Below are positions 55,201-62,765 of a stretch of 64,000 nt of DNA, piece by piece (position 1 is the stretch's first letter; each line of letters starts with the position of its first letter). The stretch comes from Planctomycetia bacterium (GTDB lineage Bacteria; Planctomycetota; Planctomycetia; Pirellulales; PNKZ01), in NCBI GenBank assembly GCA_021413845.1, contig JAIOPP010000001.1, positions 1 through 64,000 on the forward strand, written 5' to 3'. The notes under the pieces were generated by a model. It worked only from the letters and a program-made list of their open reading frames with translations, did not search any database and was not told the DNA's origin. A program made the translations under genes and the position numbers.

Positions 55201-57554
55201 CGCTCGCACTGCCGGGGCAGATCGCGGTCGACGCGAAAGGGGAATTGCTTGCGGTCTCCGGCACGTCGATCGTGCGCGTCGATCTCAAACAAGGGAAGCA
55301 CGCGAAGCTGATCGACGGATTGGAGCAGCCCACGGCACTCGCCTTGGACCGGCAGGGAAATATCTACGTCTATGAAAACGGATCGGCTCACAAGCAAGTG
55401 CGCATTTACGATCCGTCGGGCACTCTCTTGCGTTCGATCGGCAAGCCGGGCGGATTCGTCGCCGGAGCTTGGGATGCCGAGCGACTCGGCGACGTCACGG
55501 CTTTGGCGGTCGATGCGCAAAATCAGCTGTGGGTCGTCGAGAATCAATACCACCCGAAGCGCATCACCGTTTGGAGTACGAACGGCGAACTGATTCGCGA
55601 GCATCTCGGCAACACATCGTACGGCGGCGGCGGCGTGCTCGATCGCAAGGACAAGAGCCGGCTATTCTACGGCCCGATGGAATTCGAACTCGATTGGAAA
55701 ACCGGACTGTCGCGGATCAAGTATCTGAATTGGCTCGGCAAGACGCCTCCGGGCGAAGTGCTACACGAAATCGACGGCAGAAGTTATCTCGTCACGCGGG
55801 CGGGCTTCGCCGAGCAACAGGTCGGCGTCGTCTATCGCTATGAACAAGGGAAGGCTCGACTCGCCGCGGCGATGGGACAAGCCGATATGTTCGAGCCGCT
55901 TAAAGAGACGAAGCTCTGGAACGAACTCGGAAACAAACCTTTGGCTCAAAGCTCGTTCTTGTGGAGCGACCTGAACGACGACGCCGAAGTGCAAGCGATC
56001 GAGGTGAAGCTGTTCGATGCGAAATCTCGCCAAGGACTCACGCTCTTCAATCGCGACTTGGGTATTCAAGGGGGTCCCACGCGATATACGGTGAAGCAGT
56101 TCTTGCCGTCGGGAGTGCCTATTTACGAGATCACGACGAATCCGAAGCTCGCAGGAATCATTTATCGACTCGACGGCGGCGGCTATCACAAGGTAGGCAA
56201 TCAGATCCACGAAGTCGGACTGGCCGCCGACGGCATGACGCGCTGGACGTATCCGGTCGACGGGATGGGCGTGCAGCCGTTTAATACCACGAAGCCCTGG
56301 CGGCGCGATCAGATTACGTCGCAGTTCGGCATCGTCGGCCATGAATCGACCGGAGCGCAAGGACCCGGTGAGTTCGTGATCATTCACGCCAACACCGGTG
56401 CTTGGAACATTTGGACTCATGATGGGTTGCTCATCGGTCCGCTGTTCCGAGACTTGCGTGATCCGCAAGCGAAGCCCTGGAGTATGAAGGAGCATGCCCG
56501 CGGTAGTTGGCTCGAAGACATTACCAGCGGCCAAGAACATTTCCGCGGCCACTTCAGTCGCAACGAGCAAGACGGGAAGTATTACGCCATCGCCGGGCAC
56601 AACCACATCTCGGTCCTCGAAGTCGCCGGGTTGGAGCAAGCCCAGCGGATCGGCGGAACTCTCGATATTACACCGGCCGATCTCGAGCGCGCGCAGAAGT
56701 GGGACTTGAACCGTGAGCAAGTCGAGGTCTATCAACGGGCCGCGGTCGTCGATGCCTATCGGCTGCGCAAGCCGCCGGCGATCGACGGTCGCCTCACCGG
56801 TTGGGGAGCGGCCGATGCCGCGATCTCGGGCCTCGACGACGATTACCGCTCGACGACCGGAGCCGAGTTCCGCATCGGCTACGACAAGGAATCGCTCTAC
56901 TTGGCGTGGCGCGTCCGTGGCTTAGGGCCGCTTAAAAACACGGGAGAGCAATGGGAACGGCTGTTCAAGACGGGAGCCTCGGTCGACCTGCAACTGGCGA
57001 CGAGCTTGGAAGCCACAGCAGATCGACAGGCTCCGGAAGTCGGCGATCTGCGGCTGTTGTTGACCTTCGTCGGCGATAAGCCGAAGGCGGTGCTTTATCG
57101 TCCGGTCGTGCCGGGCACGAAGCCGGAGAACGTCGTGCGCGTGACGTCGCCGACCGGCGAAACGACGTTCGACGAGATCAAACAACTGAACGACGTGCGA
57201 CTCGTGCGCTCGGGCGATGACAAGCAGTACACGCTCGAAGCGGCGGTGCCGCTGAGCGCGTTGGGGATCAAGCCGGAGCCCGGCTTGCGATTGAAGCTGG
57301 ATTGGGGGGTGCTCGTCAGCGGGCCCGACGGCAATGAAGTGATGCGGCGAATCTATTGGTCGAACAAGGCGACGCAGATCGTCGCCGACGCACCTAGCGA
57401 AGCACGCTTGCAGCCGCACCTTTGGGGGCACGTTCGCTTCCAAGACTTACGCCCCACGGCGGAAGAGCAACTAGAAACTCTCGCCGGCGACAAGAAGGCA
57501 AAAAAGAACTCCGTCGATGACTTGCTCAACGACATCAAGCCGGGAAAGAAGTAA
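52251..57554 (+). CDS. Giant secreted multidomain protein (FlgD-like, NHL, DOMON/CBM9-like)
   Basis: 1767 residues. Leader YRLLPLLMSIASVANAAPGE. Residues 30-340 are discoidin-like (NVTPDSQPYAAEEYTPPNTD, QQLAGLVLNSNFEKFSVEVFDG). A FlgD-type Ig domain lies near 364-420 (LGVNTPDGRRIKNLVV, AIGWDLKDGDGNFVAPGKY). A first propeller-like part (450-600, YVAESGVSLIECDLKGQKLWGHHSF) is followed by more discoidin-like segments (640-960) and NHL-type blades around 980-1130 (LPGQIAVDAKGELLAVSGTSIVRVDL, PTALALDRQGNIYVYENGS, VTALAVDAQNQLWVVE). Residues about 1500-1740 resemble CBM9/DOMON (KPPAIDGRLTGWGAADAAI, FRIGYDKESLYLAWRVRG, LEAAVPLSALGIKPEPG). No catalytic site is visible. TACAAT at 52169-52174 may be the -10. 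Confidence 0.8.
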   Translation: MKFQAQLRYRLLPLLMSIASVANAAPGESLPSAVQERDLDLAACQSWTGAATKAASLDDVSGALGLMVPKYPGWAAGIVAKPGEAETFLYRIALTRPIKLGALYIPRNYEARLLKADAPYPGDPKNETHWVQLHAPAQAGGSTFALASETECRALLFRETIGNGRSHLQGVRLYTPRLHNVTPDSQPYAAEEYTPPNTDHPTHPASNLITGQGAWKNAGKDQSGRVPRAPINDLFPCVFLVSWNEPQQLAGLVLNSNFEKFSVEVFDGPADVHPKAGTAAEWRALDVTGGPAIPSEAKQTWRYLSFPPVATRGLRLTAAKTAEGPLAEISALHTLIDLGTRPVPTRSVRESSAPITIKLPLAEAMNVTLGVNTPDGRRIKNLVVREPRAAGEQAIGWDLKDGDGNFVAPGKYPWTAITYPDLRTRYEMTVYPNVSRYAPENSPWLNALNGSGGWMADHSPPVSGCAAGDRVYLGSYVAESGVSLIECDLKGQKLWGHHSFAAWTGPQFLASDGKEVFVGANILDTSNESVWAVDMTTKEVRRPLSLVPTSTRPRGMRGLAVHDGKIYIACQGVESYLTNAASADDVDVAKCVPFYPPARPPRVQYEIVPDRRNDFLRLFRLQGTPPGGATQYTLERLRPLGIEADQQHVVVAFQRPVAIGSLAFPLPQLKGARVVVSVLKGTASYPPDAEREDSWTRLPDQAKQAWDVVPLPPNTETRAVRISFLRGAAGEGDPLAGLLEKPKAKKEGFDGLDKPKTAKRDDMLNFGGSSEGNPEYGLEGMKLLRRRLANVAGDAKISVSSGKVGTDGVWDAERTSPLTEKDPGIYLMQWSQPQSLRGLAIKEIDGELTKIDVLKDTGTQAVELRGDEGWETIAEYRQERRDHHTGFPSANGTARYVDGYVDFGRDVSTRAVRLRVVKQWTDNLPDSRGIRADLGGVKLDATRCRIFGVAALKYLGGEPAIDAAAFQRIEIYDARSGAPVGEVPLALPGQIAVDAKGELLAVSGTSIVRVDLKQGKHAKLIDGLEQPTALALDRQGNIYVYENGSAHKQVRIYDPSGTLLRSIGKPGGFVAGAWDAERLGDVTALAVDAQNQLWVVENQYHPKRITVWSTNGELIREHLGNTSYGGGGVLDRKDKSRLFYGPMEFELDWKTGLSRIKYLNWLGKTPPGEVLHEIDGRSYLVTRAGFAEQQVGVVYRYEQGKARLAAAMGQADMFEPLKETKLWNELGNKPLAQSSFLWSDLNDDAEVQAIEVKLFDAKSRQGLTLFNRDLGIQGGPTRYTVKQFLPSGVPIYEITTNPKLAGIIYRLDGGGYHKVGNQIHEVGLAADGMTRWTYPVDGMGVQPFNTTKPWRRDQITSQFGIVGHESTGAQGPGEFVIIHANTGAWNIWTHDGLLIGPLFRDLRDPQAKPWSMKEHARGSWLEDITSGQEHFRGHFSRNEQDGKYYAIAGHNHISVLEVAGLEQAQRIGGTLDITPADLERAQKWDLNREQVEVYQRAAVVDAYRLRKPPAIDGRLTGWGAADAAISGLDDDYRSTTGAEFRIGYDKESLYLAWRVRGLGPLKNTGEQWERLFKTGASVDLQLATSLEATADRQAPEVGDLRLLLTFVGDKPKAVLYRPVVPGTKPENVVRVTSPTGETTFDEIKQLNDVRLVRSGDDKQYTLEAAVPLSALGIKPEPGLRLKLDWGVLVSGPDGNEVMRRIYWSNKATQIVADAPSEARLQPHLWGHVRFQDLRPTAEEQLETLAGDKKAKKNSVDDLLNDIKPGKK

Positions 57555-57863
57555 TTTCCGGCGGAGATGGAAGCGATCCGAGCTCCGATCGTCATCGCTT
57601 AAACGAAAGCGGAAAACCTGCCTGTTCGATTTAGGCTTTCCATCAACCGCGAGTCTTCAGCGATCGTAAAGACGGCTTCGTTAAGCTAGATGACGCGCCG
57701 AAGTTTCCGGCCTTTCGACTTCACGACTGAGAAGACCCAGCGACGATTCGCGAGGTCGAAGTAGCGGGCTTAGACCGGTTTTTGGAAACCGAAGTCCGAC
57801 CGTATCTCTGACCAACTCCGGAATTGAACTTGGGTCTCGACGTAAACCCTTACAGCGTAAAAG
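57555..57863. other. Intergenic region upstream of the tRNA fragment
   Basis: About 310 bp after the giant gene. I see no coding frame, no complete tRNA and only a weak 7-bp inverted repeat (57571-57577 with 57594-57600) without a T tract. Confidence 0.45.
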
Positions 57864-57903
57864 TGGGCGATACAGGACTCGAACCTGTGACCCCTAGCTT
57901 GTC
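57864..57903 (-). tRNA. 3' fragment of a tRNA-Val gene (probable attachment-site remnant)
   Basis: Read on the minus strand: anticodon GAC (57901-57903), anticodon 3' stem GCTAG, variable region GGGTC, T-arm ACAGG-TTCGAGT-CCTGT, acceptor 3' strand ATCGCCC and discriminator A at 57864, with no encoded CCA. The 5' half (acceptor GGGCGAT, D-arm) is absent in the neighbouring sequence, so the gene is not functional. Stopping at the anticodon is typical of the duplicated core left when an integrase inserts into a tRNA gene. Orientation puts the element on the high-coordinate side. Confidence 0.65.
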
Positions 57904-58465
57904 GAGCGATCTTGGGCCTCGACTAAAAACCGCATGATTATCGAGGAATAGTGCGATTATATCGCTCGCTTGGACTATTTCAATCTCTTTCGTGAGCGCT
58001 CATTTTCTTTCGAGAAAAACGCGTATTGGCGAAGCGACGTGTGCCGAAACGCCGTAGAAGATTTTGGCGGTGGCCGTTGCTTGATGCGGAATGATTCGAG
58101 GCAATCGTGTCGCGACTAGCGGCGTCGCGAAAGAACGAAGATCGAAAGATCATTTGCGCCGCGAAACGAGATCGGTGTATCTTGATCTCGCTCGAGCAGG
58201 CACGGCAGTAGGCCCACTCCAACCTGCGAATCCCGATGGACCGTAAAAACTTGCTCGGCAACCAGATCGACCTGCTGGCCTAGTTCGTCGCGCGACTATG
58301 CGGCCTCTAAAGGTTCGGTCCACTGTTCGCGACCGGATAGCCGCACTATGCTAATTTCTCGTCCCAAGTCGTGGGCGAGGCGCCGATCATTCGTCGCCGG
58401 AAAGTCCCTTCGCTGACGGGCATCGACGCACGTTTCATGAACTCCGCACTCCGTACGAATCGCCG
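57904..58465. other. Non-coding or decayed region between the tRNA fragment and the truncated ORF
   Basis: 562 bp with no supported gene. A TATAAT reads on the minus strand near 57955-57960. A 15-codon ORF at 58238 (MDRKNLLGNQIDLLA) lacks a Shine-Dalgarno and is not called. The stretch may hold decayed island sequence. Confidence 0.4.
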
Positions 58466-59500
58466 ATGACTCCTAAGTCTCTTAAACCGCTGCTGGAACT
58501 TTTCGGAACGTTGAATTCGAACTCTGACCTGACACGGTTTCGCAGCGACTATCGCGAAGTTGTTCGACGACTCCCCGACAACTGCCCTGGTTTCCTGGTC
58601 CGCGCTCAGCATACGCTCGTCGACTGGGGAAGTCGACTGGATCACGAACCCGAAGTCGTCCTCGGGCAATGGCAAGCTCTCTCCGACGACGAATTCGACT
58701 CACTGCCCGACGCCTTGCAAACGCTGCTGTTTCGACTTATGCCGAAGTCGAAGTTTTCGCCCGACCAATGGCGCAGCTTCCTCGCCGAATGCAAAAACGC
58801 TAAGCTCGTCGAAGCCCTGCTGAAGCTACGCTTGATCGGCAAGAAAGACCTTTGCACGTGGATCGTTTCCGACCTGCAGTTCTTTGCTCAAAGCGCCGCG
58901 TTAGACTTCGCCGTACGTGCGAACTTGTTGAAGCCCAACGGCAAGCTCTGGGGGACGATCGCCGAGTCGGCGGCGCGTTCCTCTCGACTCATGTCACGAA
59001 ACGAGCTGCTGGTGTCGGTCTACGAACGCTGGAAAGACGCGCATGCCGACCGCGCTCTCACCACGTTACTTTCGACGGACAGCGACGAGGCGTCGACCGC
59101 GCTATTGTCCGTGTTGCTCGATTCCCCCACGAGCGCAGCACGCTTCATTCGGTTTCTCGCGCCGGAATTGGGCCGGCAGAATTCATCCGAGTCGGCGATC
59201 GAGCGCGTAAACAATTTGTTCTCGCAACTTTGCGTAGATGCGTTAACCGGAACAAACGACGCCCTCCGCCTCGAACGCGCCGGGACTGCCTTTGGATTGT
59301 TGCGTTTAACTTATGATCTCGCACGCTTTAAGACGGACAAGCCGGAGTTGAATTCGGGCATCGAGTTGACGCTGCGAAAATCGGCCGTGGCGATCGCGAA
59401 TTCCATCGCCCATCGAATTGAAGAAAACCCCGCCGCCCCGCAAAACTCGGCGTTTGTAACGCTAAGAGGGGGCGAAATGGCAGCCGTTTTGCGCGGGTGA
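58466..59500 (+). pseudogene. Unrecognised helical protein, 3' end cut by the IS element
   Basis: 344 codons from the ATG at 58466. I do not recognise the family. The product is predicted to be almost entirely helical, with Leu/Ala-rich stretches such as SLKPLLELFGTLNSNSDL, KLVEALLKLRLIGKKDL and SVLLDSPTSAARFIRFLAPELG, without signal peptide or membrane segment. The stop codon TGA (59498-59500) is the first three bases of the IS left inverted repeat, so the natural C-terminus is missing and its true length is unknown. Orientation is convergent with the truncated PLD gene on the other side of the IS. It belongs to the island and could be part of a defence or repair locus. Confidence 0.6.
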
Positions 59501-59509
59501 CCTGCCCCC
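59498..59509 (+). repeat. IS left inverted repeat
   Basis: TGACCTGCCCCC, perfect inverse of 60752-60763. Confidence 0.85.
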
Positions 59510-59569
59510 ATCAAACGAGTCCGGTCGCAAGGTGATAAACTTGCGGCTCTCACTTGAAAGGGGAAGGTC

Positions 59570-59848
59570 ATGGCGAGAAAGCGATTGAGTGTAGAGCAGA
59601 TCATTCAGAAGTTGCGGGAAGCGGAGTTGGAGTTGGCGCGCGGGCAGACGGTTCCGCAGGTGGCGAAGAAGATCGGCGTCACGGAGCAGACTTATTACCG
59701 CTGGCGAAAAGAGTACGGCGGCCTGCGGACGGATCAAGCGAAGCGCTTCAAGGAACTGGAGCAAGAGAATTCGCGACTGAAACGGCTGCTGGCCGACGCC
59801 GAACTCGACAAGGCGATTCTGCGGGAGGCCGCCGCGGGAAACTTCTGA
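59570..59848 (+). CDS. IS3-family OrfA (helix-turn-helix protein)
   Basis: 92 residues. HTH typical of the IS3 family: RLSVEQIIQKLREAELELARG, QVAKKIGVTEQTYYRWRKEYGG, then a leucine-zipper-like tail RFKELEQENSRLKRLLADAELDKAIL used for dimerisation. It binds the inverted repeats. The purine-rich AAAGGGGAAGG just upstream is a strong ribosome site. The last codons carry the frameshift heptamer, so it also forms the N-terminus of the OrfAB transposase. Confidence 0.9.
   Translation: MARKRLSVEQIIQKLREAELELARGQTVPQVAKKIGVTEQTYYRWRKEYGGLRTDQAKRFKELEQENSRLKRLLADAELDKAILREAAAGNF
59836..59842 (+). promoter_or_regulatory. Programmed -1 frameshift site G GGA AAC
   Basis: GGGAAAC has the X XXY YYZ form in the orfA frame, two codons before the orfA stop (59846-59848). 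Slipping back one base gives the orfB frame, which is open to 60729. Confidence 0.75.
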
Positions 59849-60729
59849 GCCCGACCGGTCGGCGACGAGTCGTCGAACACGTGCGGGAGACGCTCGCCGT
59901 GAGCGAGCGTCGAGCCTGCCGTGTGTTGGGACAAGCGCGGGCGACGCAACGTCGCCCGCGGCTCGTTCCCGACGACGAACCGCGATTGGTCGGGCGGATC
60001 GTGAAGTTAGCGAGCGACTACGGTCGCTACGGCTATCGTAGAATTACGGCACTTCTGCGTCGTGAAGGCTGGAGCGTGAACCATAAGCGAGTCGAACGGC
60101 TCTGGCGCCGCGAGGGCTTAAAAGTGCCGCAGAAGCAGCCGAAGCGACGTCGGTTATGGTTCAACGACGGCTCGTGCGTCCGGCTGCGGCCGACGCATCG
60201 CGATCACGTCTGGAGCTATGACTTCGTGCAGGCTCGAACGCACGACGGTCGCGCCTTCCGGATGTTGACGGTCATCGACGAGTTCACGCGCGAGTGCTTG
60301 GCGATCGACGTGGCGCGGAGGCTCACGAGCGAAGACGTGCTAGAACGGCTGAGCGACCTGTTCATTCGCCGCGGCGTGCCGGAGCACATCCGCAGCGACA
60401 ATGGCGCGGAGTTCACGGCCACGAAGATCAGAGAGTGGTTGCAACGGATCGACGTCAAGACGCTCTACATCGAACCGGGGAGTCCTTGGGAGAACGGTTA
60501 CGTCGAATCGTTTAACGGTAAGCTGCGAGATGAACTCTTGGAGCGTGAGATCTTCGACACGCTCCGGGAGGCGAAGGTGCTCATCGAACGATGGCGGAGA
60601 GAGTACAACACGATCCGGCCGCACAGCTCGCTCGGCTACCGACCCCCGGCACCCGAGGCCGTTCAAGCTTGGTCTTTTCGCTACGCTGCGCTCCGCGAAA
60701 AGACCAAGCTTGATTCATCCGAGTCCTAA
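59836..60729 (+). CDS. IS3-family OrfB, DDE transposase (made by -1 frameshift as OrfAB)
   Basis: About 297 codons in the -1 frame relative to orfA; expression as OrfAB would begin at 59570. N-terminal helical region VVEHVRETLAVSERRACRVLGQAR, DNA-binding GYRRITALLRREGWSVNHKRVERLWRREGLKVP, then the rve integrase core with catalytic residues D in WSYDFVQARTHDG, D in PEHIRSDNGAEF and E in PGSPWENGYVESFNGKLRDELLEREIF; the Y-N-x-x-R-PHSSLGYRPP ending is diagnostic of IS3. All catalytic residues are present, so the transposase appears intact. It cuts and joins IS ends via a circular intermediate. Confidence 0.9.
   Translation, partial: GKLLSPTGRRRVVEHVRETLAVSERRACRVLGQARATQRRPRLVPDDEPRLVGRIVKLASDYGRYGYRRITALLRREGWSVNHKRVERLWRREGLKVPQKQPKRRRLWFNDGSCVRLRPTHRDHVWSYDFVQARTHDGRAFRMLTVIDEFTRECLAIDVARRLTSEDVLERLSDLFIRRGVPEHIRSDNGAEFTATKIREWLQRIDVKTLYIEPGSPWENGYVESFNGKLRDELLEREIFDTLREAKVLIERWRREYNTIRPHSSLGYRPPAPEAVQAWSFRYAALREKTKLDSSES
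60663..60713 (+). terminator. Long perfect hairpin over the 3' end of orfB
   Basis: Arms 60663-60681 and 60695-60713 are perfectly complementary over 19 bp with a 13-nt loop, encoding the transposase C-terminus (WSFRYAALREKTKL). No T tract follows. It may block incoming or outgoing transcription or protect mRNA. Confidence 0.6.
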
Positions 60730-60751
60730 CATCACACTTGGTATCAGTACC

Positions 60752-60763
60752 GGGGGCAGGTCA
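60752..60763 (-). repeat. IS right inverted repeat
   Basis: Reverse complement is TGACCTGCCCCC, identical to the left end. Confidence 0.85.
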
Positions 60764-61462
60764 CTAGTACGCCATCTTCAGGTAGATGAAGTAGGGCGCG
60801 ATTGCATTATCACGCGCCCAGCTTTCTTCGATGATCTGTTCTAGCTCGGCGGAAATATCAAGGCACCAGCGATCGCTCCACCGCGCATCGAACCAGTCGG
60901 CAAGTTTTTGACATGCATCCTGATCGAGGACGTCGATGTTGAGTTCCCCTTGGTGCCGAAGTCCGGCGAGCGTCAGGTTGCTGCTTCCCAGGTAGCCGAC
61001 TTTCGGGCTCACTGGGTCAGGGCGGAACAGCAGATATAGCTTGGCGTGCAGCGTGTGGCGGAGGAACAGCTTGACGACGACTTTCTTCGCCCGAAGCTGT
61101 GCCGCAAGTCGGCGAAGACCTGCTTCGTCGGCGTTGTTAGGCGTGCCGACCATGAGCTGGTTACGAAATTCCAGGGCGAGCTTCTTCTTGAGACGAACGG
61201 CCGTGGCATTATCGATTCCGTCTGATGCGCCGTCCTGTTGGAGAGATTCTCGAAGCTCTTCGTAAGGAGACTGATGCATGCCCACGAGGAGCCGACAGCA
61301 GTTTCCCTCGCCACCGGACCAACGTTCGACGAGCTCGTCGACTTGCCGCCAGCCTCGCAGGTTAAAGTAGCCAACGCAAAAGTCGGCGCGATCAGAAACC
61401 GTAAGGGTGCTGCGCAATGCTGGAAGCAGTGATCGATCGATATTGTCGAAGATGTGCGGCAT
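60764..61462 (-). pseudogene. PLD-like N-terminal domain of a truncated SNF2-type helicase
   Basis: 232 codons from the ATG at 61462. The sequence is the N-terminal part of PLD-helicase proteins: MPHIFDNIDRSLLPALRSTLTVSDRADFCVGYFNLRGW, CCRLLVGMHQSPYEELRE, the phospholipase-D box RHTLHAKLYLLFR and VGYLGSSNLTLAGLRHQGELNIDVLD, then ESWARDNAIAPYFIYLKMAY. In full-length relatives this last block leads straight into SNF2 helicase motifs. Here a TAG stop sits at the IS edge (60764-60766), so the helicase domains are gone. Such proteins are found in anti-phage or restriction-type loci. It is probably a non-functional remnant. Confidence 0.75.
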
Positions 61463-61885
61463 GATAACTTGACGTACTTCAATGGGAGTCAGGTTTTACG
61501 AGAGAATTCGGTGCGTCCAGTAGTGAGCGGGTCTCGACAAGGCTTGTCGGTGATTGATTTGCGGAATAGTCCGGCGCTGGCGCGACAACATTCGCTTTCG
61601 CGGTGCTGAATTTGCAGTGCTGCGACGGCACCTTTTCGCGGTGTCGTGTACGAGCGACTTTACCAGAGGAGCCCAGTGCATGACAGCACTCGCGGGCGCG
61701 CATTTCGCGTTGCTGTGATTTGCAAACGCCCGGATGCGAACAGATGGGCAACTAGCTTAACGATCGAGCTAAATCCCGGGGGCGACCGCGTCAGAATACT
61801 TGAGCGAACGCATACCTACCGCGATCGCTTGTCGAACGTCTCGTTCGACCTCTCCCACCGGTTTTTCTTCGTCGAAGGAGAGTCC
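61463..61885. other. Divergent intergenic region before the DUF932 gene
   Basis: 423 bp. The frame of the DUF932 gene is open from 61646, but that part has no recognisable homology; the called start has a strong ribosome site. No hairpin or tRNA is seen. Promoters for both divergent genes should lie here. Confidence 0.45.
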
Positions 61886-62656
61886 ATGGTCAGTTCTACG
61901 CTCATGAATCATTGCGGAGCTCGGCAAGTCAACGCCGCAGAGTTGGCGACGATCGCACCGCCGCCGCCGACACAGACTTGGTTTCCGCTCGCCCACCGTG
62001 CCGTGCTCGACTCGGTCTGCGGTGCACTGGAAGGTGCCGGCTTCTTCATCTGTCGGAGCCGCTTGTCGGTTTCGCACGGCGGCTCGCGGTTCTTCGGTAC
62101 GCTCGACCTGACAACGAACGTCAGCGAGGGCGTGTCGCTCGCCGTCGGGATCCGCAACTCGAACGATCAAAGCTTTCCAATCGGCTTCTGTTGCGGCCAG
62201 CGAGTCTTCGTGTGCGACAACCTCGCCTTCACGAGCGAAATCGTCGTCAGCAAGAAGCACACGCGTTTCGGCCAGGAGCGGTATCTAGAAGGCTTGGCCC
62301 GAGCGGTCGGATCGCTTGATCAATATCGCCGCTCGGCTGCCGGCTGGATCGAACGGATGCAACAGTTCGAACTCGGCGACGACCTCGCGAACTCGCTGCT
62401 CCTGCAAGCCTACGAACGAAAGATCGTCGGGCTCCGGCTTCTGCCGCTGGTCGTCGATGAGTGGCGGAAGCCGTCGCGAGAAGAGTATCGTCCGCGCACG
62501 GCCTATTCACTGTTCAACTGCTTCACAGAGGTCTTGGGCCGTGAACGTCAATCGCGGTTCCCGGCCGAGTCGGCGCTCGCGACGATGCGGCTGTGCAAGT
62601 TGCTCGCGCCGGGCACGGCGTCTGCGGCCGGTGACGACTTCACGACGGCGGCGTGA
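61886..62656 (+). CDS. DUF932 phage/plasmid-type protein
   Basis: 256 residues from the ATG at 61886, chosen because AAGGAGAG (61875-61882) lies just upstream and family homology starts here (STLMNHCGARQVNAAELATI, TQTWFPLAHRAVLDSVCGALE). Further family blocks: RLSVSHGGSRFFGTLDLTT, SLAVGIRNSNDQSFPIGFCCGQRVFVCDNLAFTSEIVVSKKHTRFGQERYLEGLARAV and YSLFNCFTEVLGRE. DUF932 is common on plasmids and phages and is suspected of roles in DNA metabolism, without firm biochemistry. It is followed by an intrinsic terminator and then the ligase gene. Confidence 0.83.
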   Translation: MVSSTLMNHCGARQVNAAELATIAPPPPTQTWFPLAHRAVLDSVCGALEGAGFFICRSRLSVSHGGSRFFGTLDLTTNVSEGVSLAVGIRNSNDQSFPIGFCCGQRVFVCDNLAFTSEIVVSKKHTRFGQERYLEGLARAVGSLDQYRRSAAGWIERMQQFELGDDLANSLLLQAYERKIVGLRLLPLVVDEWRKPSREEYRPRTAYSLFNCFTEVLGRERQSRFPAESALATMRLCKLLAPGTASAAGDDFTTAA

Positions 62657-62703
62657 CATCGCGTCTGTCCGGTGCCTTATTCGGGCGTTCCTTTCAACAA
62701 CTC

Positions 62704-62751
62704 AAAGCGGCGATCAGCCTACTAGTGGGCTCGGTCGCCGCTTTCGTTTTT
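62704..62751 (+). terminator. Rho-independent terminator after the DUF932 gene
   Basis: Arms AAAGCGGCGATC (62704-62715) and GGTCGCCGCTTT (62733-62744) pair over 12 bp with one G-U, an inner AGCC/GGCT extends the stem, and CGTTTTT follows. It separates DUF932 from the ligase gene, which has its own ribosome site, so part of the transcription may read through. Confidence 0.75.
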
Positions 62752-62765
62752 ACCAGGAGGTTTCG

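Larger units (their letters stand above)
59498..60763 (+). mobile_element. IS3-family insertion sequence (1266 bp)
   Basis: Terminal inverted repeats TGACCTGCCCCC at 59498-59509 and, inverted, 60752-60763. It contains overlapping orfA and orfB of IS3 type. The flanking bases (CGGG left, CTAG right) do not form a target duplication, and both flanking genes are truncated exactly at its ends. This suggests that a deletion or recombination accompanied or followed insertion. Confidence 0.88.

Noticed and set aside
57864-57980. Complete tRNA gene
   Set aside because: Acceptor 5' strand and D-arm are missing upstream on the minus strand; only the 3' half is present.
58238-58285. 15-codon ORF MDRKNLLGNQIDLLA
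   Set aside because: No ribosome site, no homology, too short to support.
59494-60767. Target-site duplication of the IS element
   Set aside because: Four-base flanks CGGG and CTAG do not match, so no duplication is claimed.
61646-61885. N-terminal extension of the DUF932 ORF
   Set aside because: The internal ATG has a strong ribosome site and marks where family similarity begins.
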